Made by a program: the position numbers and the translations under genes. This document shows positions 7,829-16,213 of a stretch of DNA of 64,000 nucleotides, piece after piece (position 1 is the stretch's first letter; each line of letters begins with the position of its first letter). The stretch comes from Rhodobacterales bacterium (GTDB taxonomy: Bacteria; Pseudomonadota; Alphaproteobacteria; Rhodobacterales; Rhodobacteraceae), in the NCBI GenBank assembly GCA_021155205.1, contig JAJNPS010000015.1:135820-199819 (forward strand). The letters are read 5' to 3'. The notes beneath the pieces were generated by a model. The model searched no databases, was not told the origin of the DNA, and saw only the letters and a program-made list of their open reading frames with translations.

Positions 7829-9399
7829 TCGGCGGCCACTTTCATCGGCAGCGGGACCAGCGTACCAAGCGGCGCATCCGGCACCAGTTTGCCCAAGACC
7901 TCTGCCGTCGCGATCACCCCCGGCACCCCTGCGCCGGGATGCGTGCCTGCGCCTGCGAGATACAAGCCCGGCAGTTCCTCTGATACATTGTGCGGGCGGA
8001 ACCAGGCCGATTGCAGGATGCGCGGCTCGATCGAGAACCCCGCGCCATGGGGCGACAGATAGCGGTCGCGGAACGTCTCGGGCGTAAAGACCAGACTTTC
8101 GGTGATGTGCCGCGACAGGCCCGGCAGCAGCCGCTCCTCCAGCATTTTCAGCATCTTCTGGCGGTACGGCTCGGCTTCGCTCGCCCAGTCTGCCGCGCCA
8201 TGCCCCAGATGCGGCACGGGTGACAGCGCATAGAACGTATCGCCACCTGCAGGGGCCACCGACGGGTCCGTGACCGACGGGCGATGGACATAAAGGCTCA
8301 TGTCGTCCGCCAGAACCCCGCGTCGGAAGATGTCCTTGATATGCTCGCCATAGCGCGGGCCGACCGCAATCGTGTGGTGCCCGACATCGGGCCACATCCC
8401 GCGCGTCCCCGCTGTGCCAAAGTACCACACGAAAAGCCCCATCGACCACCGCGTCCGCCGCAGGCGCGCGGGCGTCCAGCGCCGCCGGGGCCGGTTGCGC
8501 AACAATCGGTCATAGGTGTGCCCCGCATCGGCATTCGACACCACGACCGAAGCCGCGACGACCTCACCCCCCACCAGCCGCACGCCCGACGCGCGACCGC
8601 CTGCCACCGTGATCTCATCGACCTCGGCGTTGGTGCGCAACGTCCCACCCTGATCCTCGATCACCCGCGCCATCGCAGATGCAATCGCCGCCACACCGCC
8701 CATCGCGTAGTGAACCCCGAACGCCGCCTCCAGATGGCTGACCAGCGCGTACATCGACGTCACCCGAAACGGATCGCCGCCGATGAAAAGCGGGTGGAAC
8801 GACAGCGCGAACCGCAGGTGTTCATCGCGCACCCGCCCGGCCGCATGGGCGTGGACAGAGCGGTCCGCACGATACCAGGCGAACTTGGGCAGGACCTTGA
8901 TCAGGTCCCACAGCCGGTGCATCGGGCGCCGGCCCAGATCCTCGAACCCGAACGCATAGCGCGCCTTGGCATCCTGCAGGAATGCCGCGTAACCCTTTGC
9001 ATCACCGGGCGCAATCCGCGCAACCTCGGCCGTCATCGCACCTGCGTCGCCGCGCATGGTAAAGGTTTCGCCGTCCTGGAACCGGATTTCATAGAACGGG
9101 TCCATCGGCACCAGCGTCACGTCCCGGCCAAAGTCGCGCCCGCAATCGGACCAAAGCTGCCGCAGCACCTGCGGCACCGTCACGATGGTCGGCCCCAGGT
9201 CGAACCGATGCCCGCCTTGGGTGATCTGCGACCCCCGCCCGCCCGGCACGTCCAGCCGGTCGATCACCGTCACGCGATACCCCTTGGCCCCCAGCCGCAT
9301 CGCCGCTGCCAGCCCCCCGAGTCCCGCGCCGATCACCACCGCATGGGGTTTTGCAGCGTCACCGCCGGCTGGATCATTCAGATAGGAACCATCGCTCAT
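7825..9399 (-). CDS. crtI: Phytoene desaturase
   Basis: A 524-residue FAD-dependent desaturase converting phytoene to neurosporene or lycopene. An N-terminal dinucleotide-binding motif VVIGAGLGGLAAAMRLGA is followed by VTVIDR (residues about 22-46). The C-terminal bacterial desaturase signature is LYLAGAGTHPGAGVPGV. Family length is ~500-520. First gene of the leftward crtI-crtB-tspO unit, divergent from crtA. In organisms with crtA the three-step desaturase feeds spheroidene synthesis; the remaining enzymes (CrtC, CrtD, CrtE, CrtF) are not in this window. Confidence 0.97.
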   Translation of the reverse strand: MSDGSYLNDPAGGDAAKPHAVVIGAGLGGLAAAMRLGAKGYRVTVIDRLDVPGGRGSQITQGGHRFDLGPTIVTVPQVLRQLWSDCGRDFGRDVTLVPMDPFYEIRFQDGETFTMRGDAGAMTAEVARIAPGDAKGYAAFLQDAKARYAFGFEDLGRRPMHRLWDLIKVLPKFAWYRADRSVHAHAAGRVRDEHLRFALSFHPLFIGGDPFRVTSMYALVSHLEAAFGVHYAMGGVAAIASAMARVIEDQGGTLRTNAEVDEITVAGGRASGVRLVGGEVVAASVVVSNADAGHTYDRLLRNRPRRRWTPARLRRTRWSMGLFVWYFGTAGTRGMWPDVGHHTIAVGPRYGEHIKDIFRRGVLADDMSLYVHRPSVTDPSVAPAGGDTFYALSPVPHLGHGAADWASEAEPYRQKMLKMLEERLLPGLSRHITESLVFTPETFRDRYLSPHGAGFSIEPRILQSAWFRPHNVSEELPGLYLAGAGTHPGAGVPGVIATAEVLGKLVPDAPLGTLVPLPMKVAAE

Positions 9400-9415
9400 A
9401 AGGGGGATGATAGAC

Positions 9416-9433
9416 TGTCCATTTCAATTTACA
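9416..9433. promoter_or_regulatory. PpsR/CrtJ-type operator 1 (TGT-N12-ACA)
   Basis: TGT at 9416-9418 and ACA at 9431-9433 separated by exactly 12 bases, AT-rich inside. It sits 17 bp upstream of the crtI start. It matches the palindrome bound by the aerobic photosynthesis repressor PpsR/CrtJ, known from crt and bch promoters. Confidence 0.8.
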
Positions 9434-9502
9434 AGTCGCGCAGACAGGCGTCCATGCCGCACCACTGACAGGCAGTTTTTCCTTTCCCTTCGGGATTTCC
9501 AC

Positions 9503-9520
9503 TGTAAGATTTTCCTGACA
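9503..9520. promoter_or_regulatory. PpsR/CrtJ-type operator 2 (TGT-N12-ACA)
   Basis: TGT at 9503-9505 and ACA at 9518-9520 with exactly 12 intervening bases (AAGATTTTCCTG). It is 87 bp from operator 1, about eight helical turns, as expected for cooperative binding of PpsR tetramers across a divergent promoter. It lies just upstream of the proposed crtA ribosome-binding site. Confidence 0.78.
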
Positions 9521-9541
9521 CTCGTCCACCAGGAGGCCGCA

Positions 9542-10270
9542 ATTCCCGTCGCCAGCCTCAGCTTTTTCCGGTTCGATTCTCTGGTGGCCCGGCTCTGGGT
9601 CATCGGGCAGATGGGCCTTGCCCGCCTGACCTTGCGGCAGGAACGCGATGCGCTGTTCTGGAAACTGTGCGGGTCCGGCACGGGCGAAGGCTTCACCCCG
9701 AAACCGAACTGGGCCGTCTGGTCGATCCTCGCCGTGTGGCCGGATGAGGCAACCGCCCGCGCCCGCGTGCAGGACAACCCGATCTGGCAGCGCTGGCGCG
9801 CCAAGGCCACCGAAAGCTTTACCGTCTATCTCGACCCCGTCTCATCCCGCGGCAGCTGGGCCGGCGTGAATCCTTTCCTGCCCGCGCCCGGCCCCGCACC
9901 TGCCCCAAACGGCCTCGCCCTCGCCGTCCTGACCCGCGCCACGATCAGGCCGGCCCGCGCGTGGCGGTTCTGGGCCCGCGTTCCCGGCATTTCCGCCGTC
10001 ATCGGCAACGACCCCAATGTCGCCTTCAAGATCGGCATCGGCGAAGTGCCCTTGCTGCATCAGGTCACCTTCTCGATCTGGCCCGATGCCGCCGCAATGG
10101 TGCATTTCGCGCGCGGCGACGGACCCCATGGCCGGGCCATCCAGGCCGTGCGCGATGGCAACTGGTTTGCCGAAGAGCTTTATGCAAGGTTCCGCGTCAT
10201 CGGGACCGAAGGGCGCTGGAACGGTGGCCCCCCGTTGCCCGCGCGACCCCATGAGAAAGCCCCTGCATGA
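9542..10270 (+). CDS. crtA: Spheroidene monooxygenase (probable ATT start)
   Basis: A 242-residue protein from the proposed start; the frame is open back to an ATG at 9407. CrtA oxygenates spheroidene to spheroidenone in the presence of oxygen. Recognisable blocks are SLSFFRFDSL at the N-terminus, WKLCGSGTGEGFTPKPNWAVW, and the C-terminal FSIWPDAAAMVHFARGDGPHGRA. A perfect AGGAGG (9531-9536) lies five bases before an in-frame ATT at 9542, and no in-frame ATG, GTG or TTG lies near it. The upstream ATG would add 45 unrelated residues and overlap both PpsR boxes. The stop overlaps the bchI start (ATGA), so it heads a crtA-bchI-bchD-bchO operon. Function is sure; the start is inferred. Confidence 0.9.
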   Translation: MPVASLSFFRFDSLVARLWVIGQMGLARLTLRQERDALFWKLCGSGTGEGFTPKPNWAVWSILAVWPDEATARARVQDNPIWQRWRAKATESFTVYLDPVSSRGSWAGVNPFLPAPGPAPAPNGLALAVLTRATIRPARAWRFWARVPGISAVIGNDPNVAFKIGIGEVPLLHQVTFSIWPDAAAMVHFARGDGPHGRAIQAVRDGNWFAEELYARFRVIGTEGRWNGGPPLPARPHEKAPA

Positions 10271-11274
10271 GCCGACAGCCCTTCCCGTTTTCCGCCATCG
10301 TGGGCCAGGAGGCGATGAAACTGGCAATGGTCCTGACTGCCGTCGATCCCGGCATCGGCGGCGTTCTGGTCTTTGGCGACCGGGGCACCGGCAAGTCCAC
10401 CGCCGTCCGCGCGCTGGCGGCCCTGCTGCCCGAGATTGCGGTGGTCGAGGGCTGTCCGGTCAATTCCGCCAGGCCGCAGGACTGCCCCCCCTGGGCCGAG
10501 GTGACTTCCACCCGCATCGTCAAACGCCCCACACCCGTCATCGACCTGCCGCTTGGCGTCACCGAGGACCGCGTGGTCGGGGCGCTGGACATCGAACGCG
10601 CACTGACACGCGGGCAAAAGGCGTTTGAGCCCGGCCTTCTGGCCCGAGCCAATCGCGGCTACCTTTACATCGACGAGGTGAACCTGCTGGAGGATCACAT
10701 CGTCGACCTTCTTCTTGATGTGGCGCAATCGGGCGAAAACGTCGTCGAACGCGACGGCCTTTCCATCCGCCACGCCGCGCGGTTCGTCCTCGTCGGGTCC
10801 GGCAATCCCGAAGAGGGCGAGTTGCGCCCGCAACTTCTCGACCGCTTTGGCCTTGCCGTCGATGTCACCAGTCCCCGCAACATCGCCACCCGGATCGAGG
10901 TCATCCGCCGCCGCGATGCCTATGAAAACGCCCACGACGCCTTCATGCGCAAATGGCGTCCCAAGGACGCCGCCCTGCGCAAGGCGATCCTTGCCGCCCG
11001 CGATGCCCTGCCTACCCTGAAAACGCCCAACACCGCGCTCCACGACTGCGCCGCCCTTTGCATCGCACTGGGATCAGACGGGTTGCGCGGCGAACTCACC
11101 CTCCTGCGCACCGCCCGCGCCCTTGCGGCCTTCGAGGGCACCGACACCATTGCCCGCGACCACCTGCGCCGGGTTGCCGCGATGTCGCTCAGCCACCGCC
11201 TCCGCCGTGATCCCCTGGACGAGGCCGGGTCGGGTGCCCGCGTTGCACGGGTCGTGACCGAGGTGCTGCCCTGA
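10267..11274 (+). CDS. bchI: Magnesium chelatase subunit BchI (ATPase)
   Basis: A 335-residue AAA+ ATPase subunit of magnesium-protoporphyrin IX chelatase, the first step committed to bacteriochlorophyll. Walker A is GDRGTGKST (about residues 37-45), Walker B YLYIDEVNLLEDH (about 135), and the sensor/arginine-finger region includes GSGNPEEGELRPQLLDRFGL. Length equals the family norm. The start overlaps the crtA stop, and the stop overlaps the bchD start, so expression is coupled. The large porphyrin-binding subunit BchH is not in the window. Confidence 0.97.
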   Translation: MSRQPFPFSAIVGQEAMKLAMVLTAVDPGIGGVLVFGDRGTGKSTAVRALAALLPEIAVVEGCPVNSARPQDCPPWAEVTSTRIVKRPTPVIDLPLGVTEDRVVGALDIERALTRGQKAFEPGLLARANRGYLYIDEVNLLEDHIVDLLLDVAQSGENVVERDGLSIRHAARFVLVGSGNPEEGELRPQLLDRFGLAVDVTSPRNIATRIEVIRRRDAYENAHDAFMRKWRPKDAALRKAILAARDALPTLKTPNTALHDCAALCIALGSDGLRGELTLLRTARALAAFEGTDTIARDHLRRVAAMSLSHRLRRDPLDEAGSGARVARVVTEVLP

Positions 11275-13124
11275 TGGCGGACGACCCGACCGACCCCGCA
11301 TGGGCGCGGGCAGTGCTGGCAGTGCAGTTGCTGGCGGTCGACCCCAAGGGCCTCGGCGGCCTCTGGCTCCGCGCCCGCTCCGGACCCTTGCGCGACCGGT
11401 TGACGGCCGCCCTCGACCAGCTCCCAGGACCACAACGCCGCCTGCACCCCGGCCTGACCGATGACGCCCTTTACGGCGCTCTCGACTTCACTGCGACCCT
11501 TGCTGCAGGCAAACCCGTCCGCACCAAGGGCCTGCTGGCCGAAGCCGGAACGCTGATCCTGACCATGGCCGAACGTTGCCCATCGGGCATGGCCGCGCGG
11601 CTGGCCGGTGCGCTGGACAAGGGCGCCGGTCCCCTGGTCACGCTGGATGAGGCCGCTGAACCCGACGAGGGCCTTGCCTCAGCCCTCGCCGACCGCCTTG
11701 GCCTTTTCGTCGATCTCGACGGCATCGTTTTCTCCGATACCGCCGCCATTGACCTCGATCCCGCCAAACTCGCCGACGCCCGTGCCCTCCTGTCCACCGT
11801 CACGCTCCCCAAGGACGCCCTCGCCCGGCTGACAACCGCCGCCGCCGCCCTCGGCATCACGTCCCTCCGCGCACCCCTCCTCGCACTCGCCGCCGCCCGC
11901 GCTCATGCCGCCCTGTCCGGTCGCGCCAAAATCACTGATGACGACCTCAGCGCCGCATCCGCCGCCGTCTATGCCCATCGCGCGATCCCGCAAGCCGAAC
12001 AACCCGCCGAACCGCCACCCCCGCCCGAAGCTCCACCCGACGCGCGCCCCGATCAAGACCCAACTGCGCAACCCGAACCCGACCGCCTGCCCGATGAGAT
12101 TCTGGTGGAGGCTGCCCGCGCCGCCCTGCCCGCCGACCTTCTCGCGCGCCTCGCCGCCGGGGCCGCCAACCGCGCGGCCAAGGGGGCGTCCGGCACTGGA
12201 GTGGAACGCTCCGGCAACCGCCGGGGCCGTCCCCTTCCCTCGCGTCCAGGTCGTCTGGGCTCCGGCGCGCGGATCGACCTTGTCGCGACCCTGCGCCAGG
12301 CCGCCCCCTGGCAGGCGATCCGGCGACAGCAACACGCGGCAGCCGTGGCAACGCCCCCCACCCCCAACCCCTCCCCACCAGGGGGAGGGGAGGTTCCTTC
12401 GCCTGCCGCCCCGCGCAGCCTTGACCGTTCGTCGCCTCCCTCCCCCCCCGTGGGGGAGGGTTGGGGCGGGGGGGCCACCCATGCCATGACAGCACCATCA
12501 GCCGGGACCAACCGCCTTCATGTCCGCCCCTCCGACATCCGGCTGAAACGGTTCCGCGAGATGTCGGACCGCGTCCTGGTCTTTGCCGTCGATGCCTCCG
12601 GCTCCGCCGCCTTTGCCCGCCTGTCCGAGGCCAAGGGTGCCGTCGAGCTTCTCCTCGCCGCCGCCTATGCCCGCCGCGATCATGTGGCGCTGCTGGCCTT
12701 TCGCGGGATAGCGGCAGAGCTGATCCTGCCGCCCACCCGTTCACTGGTGCAGACCAAGCGCCGCCTTGCCGGACTGCCGGGCGGCGGCGGCACGCCCCTT
12801 GCCGCTGGGCTCCAGATGGCCATGGCGACCGCCATCCAGGCCCGCGCGCGGGGCCTGACGCCGACGATCGCCCTACTGACCGACGGGCGCGGCAACATCG
12901 CCCTCGACGGCCGTGCCAATCGCGCACAGGCCGAAGAGGACACCCAACGCATCGCCCGCGTCATCCGGGCATCCGGCCTGCCGACGCTGGTGATCGACAC
13001 CGCCGCGAGGCCCCAAGCCGCCCTTGAAACCCTCGCCCGCACGATGAACGCGCCATACCTCGCGCTCCCCCGCGCCGATGCGCACCGGCTGTCGGCGGTG
13101 CTATCCGGCGCGCTGGCGGGGTAA
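11274..13124 (+). CDS. bchD: Magnesium chelatase subunit BchD
   Basis: A 616-residue protein. The N-terminal ~240 residues are an AAA+-like module lacking an intact Walker A, as usual for BchD. A proline/acid-rich linker (about 240-280) follows, then a basic segment. A von Willebrand A (integrin I) domain fills about residues 430-616 with the MIDAS motif DASGS starting at residue 440. It forms the BchI-BchD ring that drives BchH. Residues ~360-401 are encoded by a palindromic repeat (12353-12475) giving low-complexity Pro/Gly/Ser sequence; the frame stays open and the VWA domain continues normally, so the gene is probably functional. The start overlaps bchI; bchO follows after three bases. 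Confidence 0.95.
   Translation: MADDPTDPAWARAVLAVQLLAVDPKGLGGLWLRARSGPLRDRLTAALDQLPGPQRRLHPGLTDDALYGALDFTATLAAGKPVRTKGLLAEAGTLILTMAERCPSGMAARLAGALDKGAGPLVTLDEAAEPDEGLASALADRLGLFVDLDGIVFSDTAAIDLDPAKLADARALLSTVTLPKDALARLTTAAAALGITSLRAPLLALAAARAHAALSGRAKITDDDLSAASAAVYAHRAIPQAEQPAEPPPPPEAPPDARPDQDPTAQPEPDRLPDEILVEAARAALPADLLARLAAGAANRAAKGASGTGVERSGNRRGRPLPSRPGRLGSGARIDLVATLRQAAPWQAIRRQQHAAAVATPPTPNPSPPGGGEVPSPAAPRSLDRSSPPSPPVGEGWGGGATHAMTAPSAGTNRLHVRPSDIRLKRFREMSDRVLVFAVDASGSAAFARLSEAKGAVELLLAAAYARRDHVALLAFRGIAAELILPPTRSLVQTKRRLAGLPGGGGTPLAAGLQMAMATAIQARARGLTPTIALLTDGRGNIALDGRANRAQAEEDTQRIARVIRASGLPTLVIDTAARPQAALETLARTMNAPYLALPRADAHRLSAVLSGALAG
12353..12475. repeat. Compound palindromic repeat inserted in bchD
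   Basis: Two ~41-base arms (12353-12393 and 12435-12475) are inverted copies of each other, and each can itself fold (CTCCCC-acca-GGGGGAG type). They flank ~41 bases. Its translation contains NPSPPGGGE and SPPVGEGWGGG, peptides I recognise as the coding trace of a GC-rich palindromic element scattered in alphaproteobacterial genomes. It lies in the linker before the VWA domain and preserves the frame. Confidence 0.8.
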
Positions 13125-13127
13125 GCG

Positions 13128-13991
13128 ATGCCCCATCCCGCCCCGCCTGACTGGCCGCATCGCGACCTTGCCCGCCCGGTGCAGGCGGCGGGGCATGACT
13201 GGTGGGTACTTGACACGGGCGCGCCAGACGACACCCGCCCCGTGATCCTGCTTCTGCATGGTGCGGGTGGCTCCGGCCACAGCTTTCGCCATCTCATACC
13301 GGAGTTCCCCGACTATCGCCTGATCGTCCCCGACCTGCCCGGCCAGGGCCTGACCCGCACCCGTCCGGCTGCGCGGTTCGGGCTGGAGCCGATGACCCGC
13401 GACATCGCCGCCCTCTGCGCTGAACTGGATCTTCGCCCGGATTGGATCATCGGCCATTCCGCCGGAGCCGCCATCGCCCTTCACCTCGCCGAAAGCATGC
13501 CGCTCAAGGGCGTCATCGGCATCAACGCCGCCCTGGGCAAGTTCGACGGCGCGGCGGGCGTCCTGTTCCCGCTGCTGGCCCGCGCCCTTGCCGCCCTGCC
13601 GCTGGTGCCGCAAGCCGTCAGCGCGCTTTGGGGCAACCCCGCGACGGTGAACCGCCTGCTCACCTCGACCGGATCAGACATCGAACCCGCTGGCCGCGCG
13701 CAATATCTTGCGCTCGTGCGCCGTTCGGCCCATGTCACCGGCACGCTGGGGATGATGGCAGCCTGGCAGCTCGACGGCCTTCTGTCTCGCCTGCCGCGGC
13801 TGGCGGTGCCGGTTCTGCTGATGGTCGCCGAGGATGACGGCACCGTTCCGGCGCGGATATCAAAGGATGCTGGCACCCGGATGCCCAAAGCGGAGCTGGC
13901 CGTCCTGCATGATGGCGGGCACCTCGTCCATGAGGTCAACGCCCCCGTAGTCGCGGCGCGGATCAGGGCTTTCCTGACCCAGACCGCCTAG
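13128..13991 (+). CDS. bchO: Magnesium chelatase accessory protein, alpha/beta hydrolase BchO
   Basis: A 287-residue alpha/beta-hydrolase. The oxyanion segment is LLHGAGGSGHSFRHL (about residue 45), the nucleophile elbow GHSAG (about residue 109), and the last catalytic histidine lies in LHDGGHLVHEV near the C-terminus. BchO always accompanies bchI-bchD in purple bacteria and is needed for normal bacteriochlorophyll synthesis, but its reaction is not defined. It starts three bases after bchD. Its end overlaps the convergent phoB by four bases, marking the right boundary of the photosynthesis block. Confidence 0.93.
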   Translation: MPHPAPPDWPHRDLARPVQAAGHDWWVLDTGAPDDTRPVILLLHGAGGSGHSFRHLIPEFPDYRLIVPDLPGQGLTRTRPAARFGLEPMTRDIAALCAELDLRPDWIIGHSAGAAIALHLAESMPLKGVIGINAALGKFDGAAGVLFPLLARALAALPLVPQAVSALWGNPATVNRLLTSTGSDIEPAGRAQYLALVRRSAHVTGTLGMMAAWQLDGLLSRLPRLAVPVLLMVAEDDGTVPARISKDAGTRMPKAELAVLHDGGHLVHEVNAPVVAARIRAFLTQTA

Positions 13992-14680
13992 CCCAGCGCA
14001 TACCCCGCGCCGCGGACCGTGCGCACCGGGTCCTCGCCACCGAACTGGCACAGCACCTTGCGCAACCGGCCCACATGCACGTCCACCGTGCGCGTGTCGA
14101 CATAGATGTCGCGTCCCCAGACCCGGTCGAGCAACTGATCCCGCGACCAGACCTTGCCGGGGCGTTCCATCAGCGCCGCCAGCAGTCGGAACTCGGTCGG
14201 GCCCAGTTTCAACGTGTTCTCGTCGCGATAGGCGCGATAAGCCTCCGGGTCCAAACGGATATCCTCGTACTGCATCATCGTGCCCACCAGCGACGGGCGC
14301 ACCCGGCGCAACTGCGCCTTGACCCGCGCCACCAGTTCCAGCACCGAATAGGGCTTGATCACATAGTCGTCCGCCCCTGTTTCCAGACCCCGCACGCGGT
14401 CCACTTCTTCGGACCGCGCCGAGAGCATGATGATCGGAATGGCGCGCGTCTCGGGCCGCATCTTCAGCCGCCGGCACACCTCGATCCCCGACAGGACCGG
14501 CATCATCCAGTCCAGTACGATGATGTCGGGCGCGGCCTCGTTCACGACCAGCATCGCCTCTTCGCCATTGGCCGCCGTCAGCACGGCAAACCCCTCGGCC
14601 TCGAGGTTGTATTTCAGCACCTCGCGCTGGGCCGGTTCGTCCTCGACGACCAGAACCGTCGGCTGGTGACGATCTGCCAT
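13988..14680 (-). CDS. phoB: Phosphate regulon response regulator PhoB
   Basis: A 230-residue OmpR-family regulator. The N-terminal receiver domain has the phospho-acceptor aspartate in DIIVLDWMMPVLSG (about residue 55) and the lysine in DDYVIKPYS. The C-terminal winged helix contains GPTEFRLLAALMERPGKVWSRDQLLDRVWG. When phosphorylated by PhoR it activates Pho-box promoters, one of which is seen upstream of pstS. Last gene of the pst operon, three bases after phoU. No phoR kinase gene is present in the window. Confidence 0.96.
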   Translation of the reverse strand: MADRHQPTVLVVEDEPAQREVLKYNLEAEGFAVLTAANGEEAMLVVNEAAPDIIVLDWMMPVLSGIEVCRRLKMRPETRAIPIIMLSARSEEVDRVRGLETGADDYVIKPYSVLELVARVKAQLRRVRPSLVGTMMQYEDIRLDPEAYRAYRDENTLKLGPTEFRLLAALMERPGKVWSRDQLLDRVWGRDIYVDTRTVDVHVGRLRKVLCQFGGEDPVRTVRGAGYALG

Positions 14681-14683
14681 GGA

Positions 14684-15391
14684 TCAACCTTCCTGCATCG
14701 AGGTCACGTCCGCCTTGGGGCGGCTGCCCTCGGGCACCTCGCCCGTGACCAGATAGATGACCTGTTCGGCGATGGAGGTCGCGTGATCGCCCACACGTTC
14801 GATATTCTTGGCGATGAAATGCAGGTGCATCGCCGCGGTGATGTTGCGCGGGTCTTCCATCATGTGGGTCAAGAGTTCGCGAAAGACCGCGTTGTAGAAC
14901 TGGTCGATTTCCTGATCCGCCTGCCGCACCCGATGCGCCGCCACCGCATCGCGCTGGATGAACGCGTCCAGCGCGTCCTTCAAGAGCACCTGCACCGACT
15001 TGGCCATCCGCGCGATCGACGCCGACGAGCCGCCCACCGGCGACATCTGCACCAGCACGGTCGCGCGTTTGGCCAGGTTCTTGGCATAGTCGCCGCAGCG
15101 TTCCAGGCTGGAGGCGATGCGCATCACGCTCAGCACGGTGCGCAGGTCCGTGGCGGTGGGCGAGCGCAGCGCGATCAGCCGCGCGCATTCGGCATGGACC
15201 TGTTCCTCCAGCGCGTCGATGGCCTTGTCGCCAAGCCGCACCTTGGTCGCCAGTTCCTCGTCGCGGTGCGTCAGTGCGGCGGCGGCGTCATCCAGCGCCG
15301 CCTCGACCAGTCCCCCCATCTTCATGATCAGCGCCTGTACCGCCTCAAGGTCACGGTCAAAGGCGCGCAGGATGTGTTGGTCGGTATTCAT
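14684..15391 (-). CDS. phoU: Phosphate signalling protein PhoU
   Basis: A 235-residue all-helical protein with two PhoU repeats (E/DxxxD-type helices around MKMGGLVEAALDDAAAALTHRD and the C-terminal LHFIAKNIERVGDHATSIAEQVIYLVTG). The start at MNTDQHILRAFD is set by AGGAG six bases upstream; the frame is open further. PhoU links the Pst transporter to PhoR and keeps PhoB off when phosphate is plentiful. Within the pst operon between pstB and phoB. Confidence 0.95.
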   Translation of the reverse strand: MNTDQHILRAFDRDLEAVQALIMKMGGLVEAALDDAAAALTHRDEELATKVRLGDKAIDALEEQVHAECARLIALRSPTATDLRTVLSVMRIASSLERCGDYAKNLAKRATVLVQMSPVGGSSASIARMAKSVQVLLKDALDAFIQRDAVAAHRVRQADQEIDQFYNAVFRELLTHMMEDPRNITAAMHLHFIAKNIERVGDHATSIAEQVIYLVTGEVPEGSRPKADVTSMQEG

Positions 15392-15401
15392 CGCCATCTC
15401 C

Positions 15402-16196
15402 TCAGCCGATCCGTCCGGAAATATAGGATTCCGTGCGGGGATCCCTGGGGTTGGTGAAAATCTGGCCGGTCTCGCCGTATTCGACAAGGTTGCCCAGGTG
15501 AAAGAACGCGGTCTTCTGGCTGACGCGGGCGGCCTGCTGCATCGAATGGGTCACGATCACCACCGAAAACTGGCTGCGCAATTCGTCGATCAGCTCTTCC
15601 ACCTGGGCCGTGGCGATGGGGTCGAGCGCGGAACAGGGTTCGTCCATCAGCAGCACCTCGGGGCTGGTCGCAATGGCGCGCGCGATGCACAGGCGCTGCT
15701 GCTGGCCGCCCGACAGGCCGGTGCCGGGCGTCTGCAGCCGGTCCTTGACCTCGCCCCAGAGGGCCGCCTTGCGCAGGCATTTCTCCACCACCTCGTCGAG
15801 TTCCGCCTTGCTGCGGGTCAGGCCATGGATTTTCGGGCCATAGCTTACATTGTCGTAGATCGATTTCGGAAACGGGTTCGGCTTCTGGAACACCATGCCG
15901 ACCTTGGCGCGCAACTGCACCGGATCGACGCGCGGATCATAGATGTCCTCGCCCTCCAGCGTGATCCTGCCGCTGACCTTGCAGCCGACGATGGTGTCGT
16001 TCATCCGGTTCAGCGTGCGCAGGAAGGTGGACTTGCCGCAGCCCGACGGGCCGATGAAGGCCGTCACCGTCTTGTCGAGGATATCGACATCGACATCCTT
16101 GATGGCATGGGTCGCACCATAATGGACCTGCACCTTGCGGGCCTCGATCTTGACCGTCTGCGTATCCACGCGGCTCTCCATTCGCATGTCGTTCAT
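15402..16196 (-). CDS. pstB: Phosphate ABC transporter ATP-binding protein PstB
   Basis: A 264-residue ABC ATPase energising high-affinity phosphate uptake. Walker A GPSGCGKST (about residue 50), ABC signature LSGGQQQRLCIARAIA, and Walker B EVLLMDEPCSALDP. The start at MNDMRMESR is plausible; MRMESR three codons inside is an alternative. Ten bases separate it from phoU and 17 from pstA, all in one leftward operon. Confidence 0.97.
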   Translation of the reverse strand: MNDMRMESRVDTQTVKIEARKVQVHYGATHAIKDVDVDILDKTVTAFIGPSGCGKSTFLRTLNRMNDTIVGCKVSGRITLEGEDIYDPRVDPVQLRAKVGMVFQKPNPFPKSIYDNVSYGPKIHGLTRSKAELDEVVEKCLRKAALWGEVKDRLQTPGTGLSGGQQQRLCIARAIATSPEVLLMDEPCSALDPIATAQVEELIDELRSQFSVVIVTHSMQQAARVSQKTAFFHLGNLVEYGETGQIFTNPRDPRTESYISGRIG

Positions 16197-16213
16197 GTCG
16201 TCTGCCTCGCAGG

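Noticed and set aside
6818..8449. 543-residue leftward frame extending crtB into crtI
   Set aside because: Only the part from 7828 is CrtB; the rest is an out-of-frame reading of crtI.
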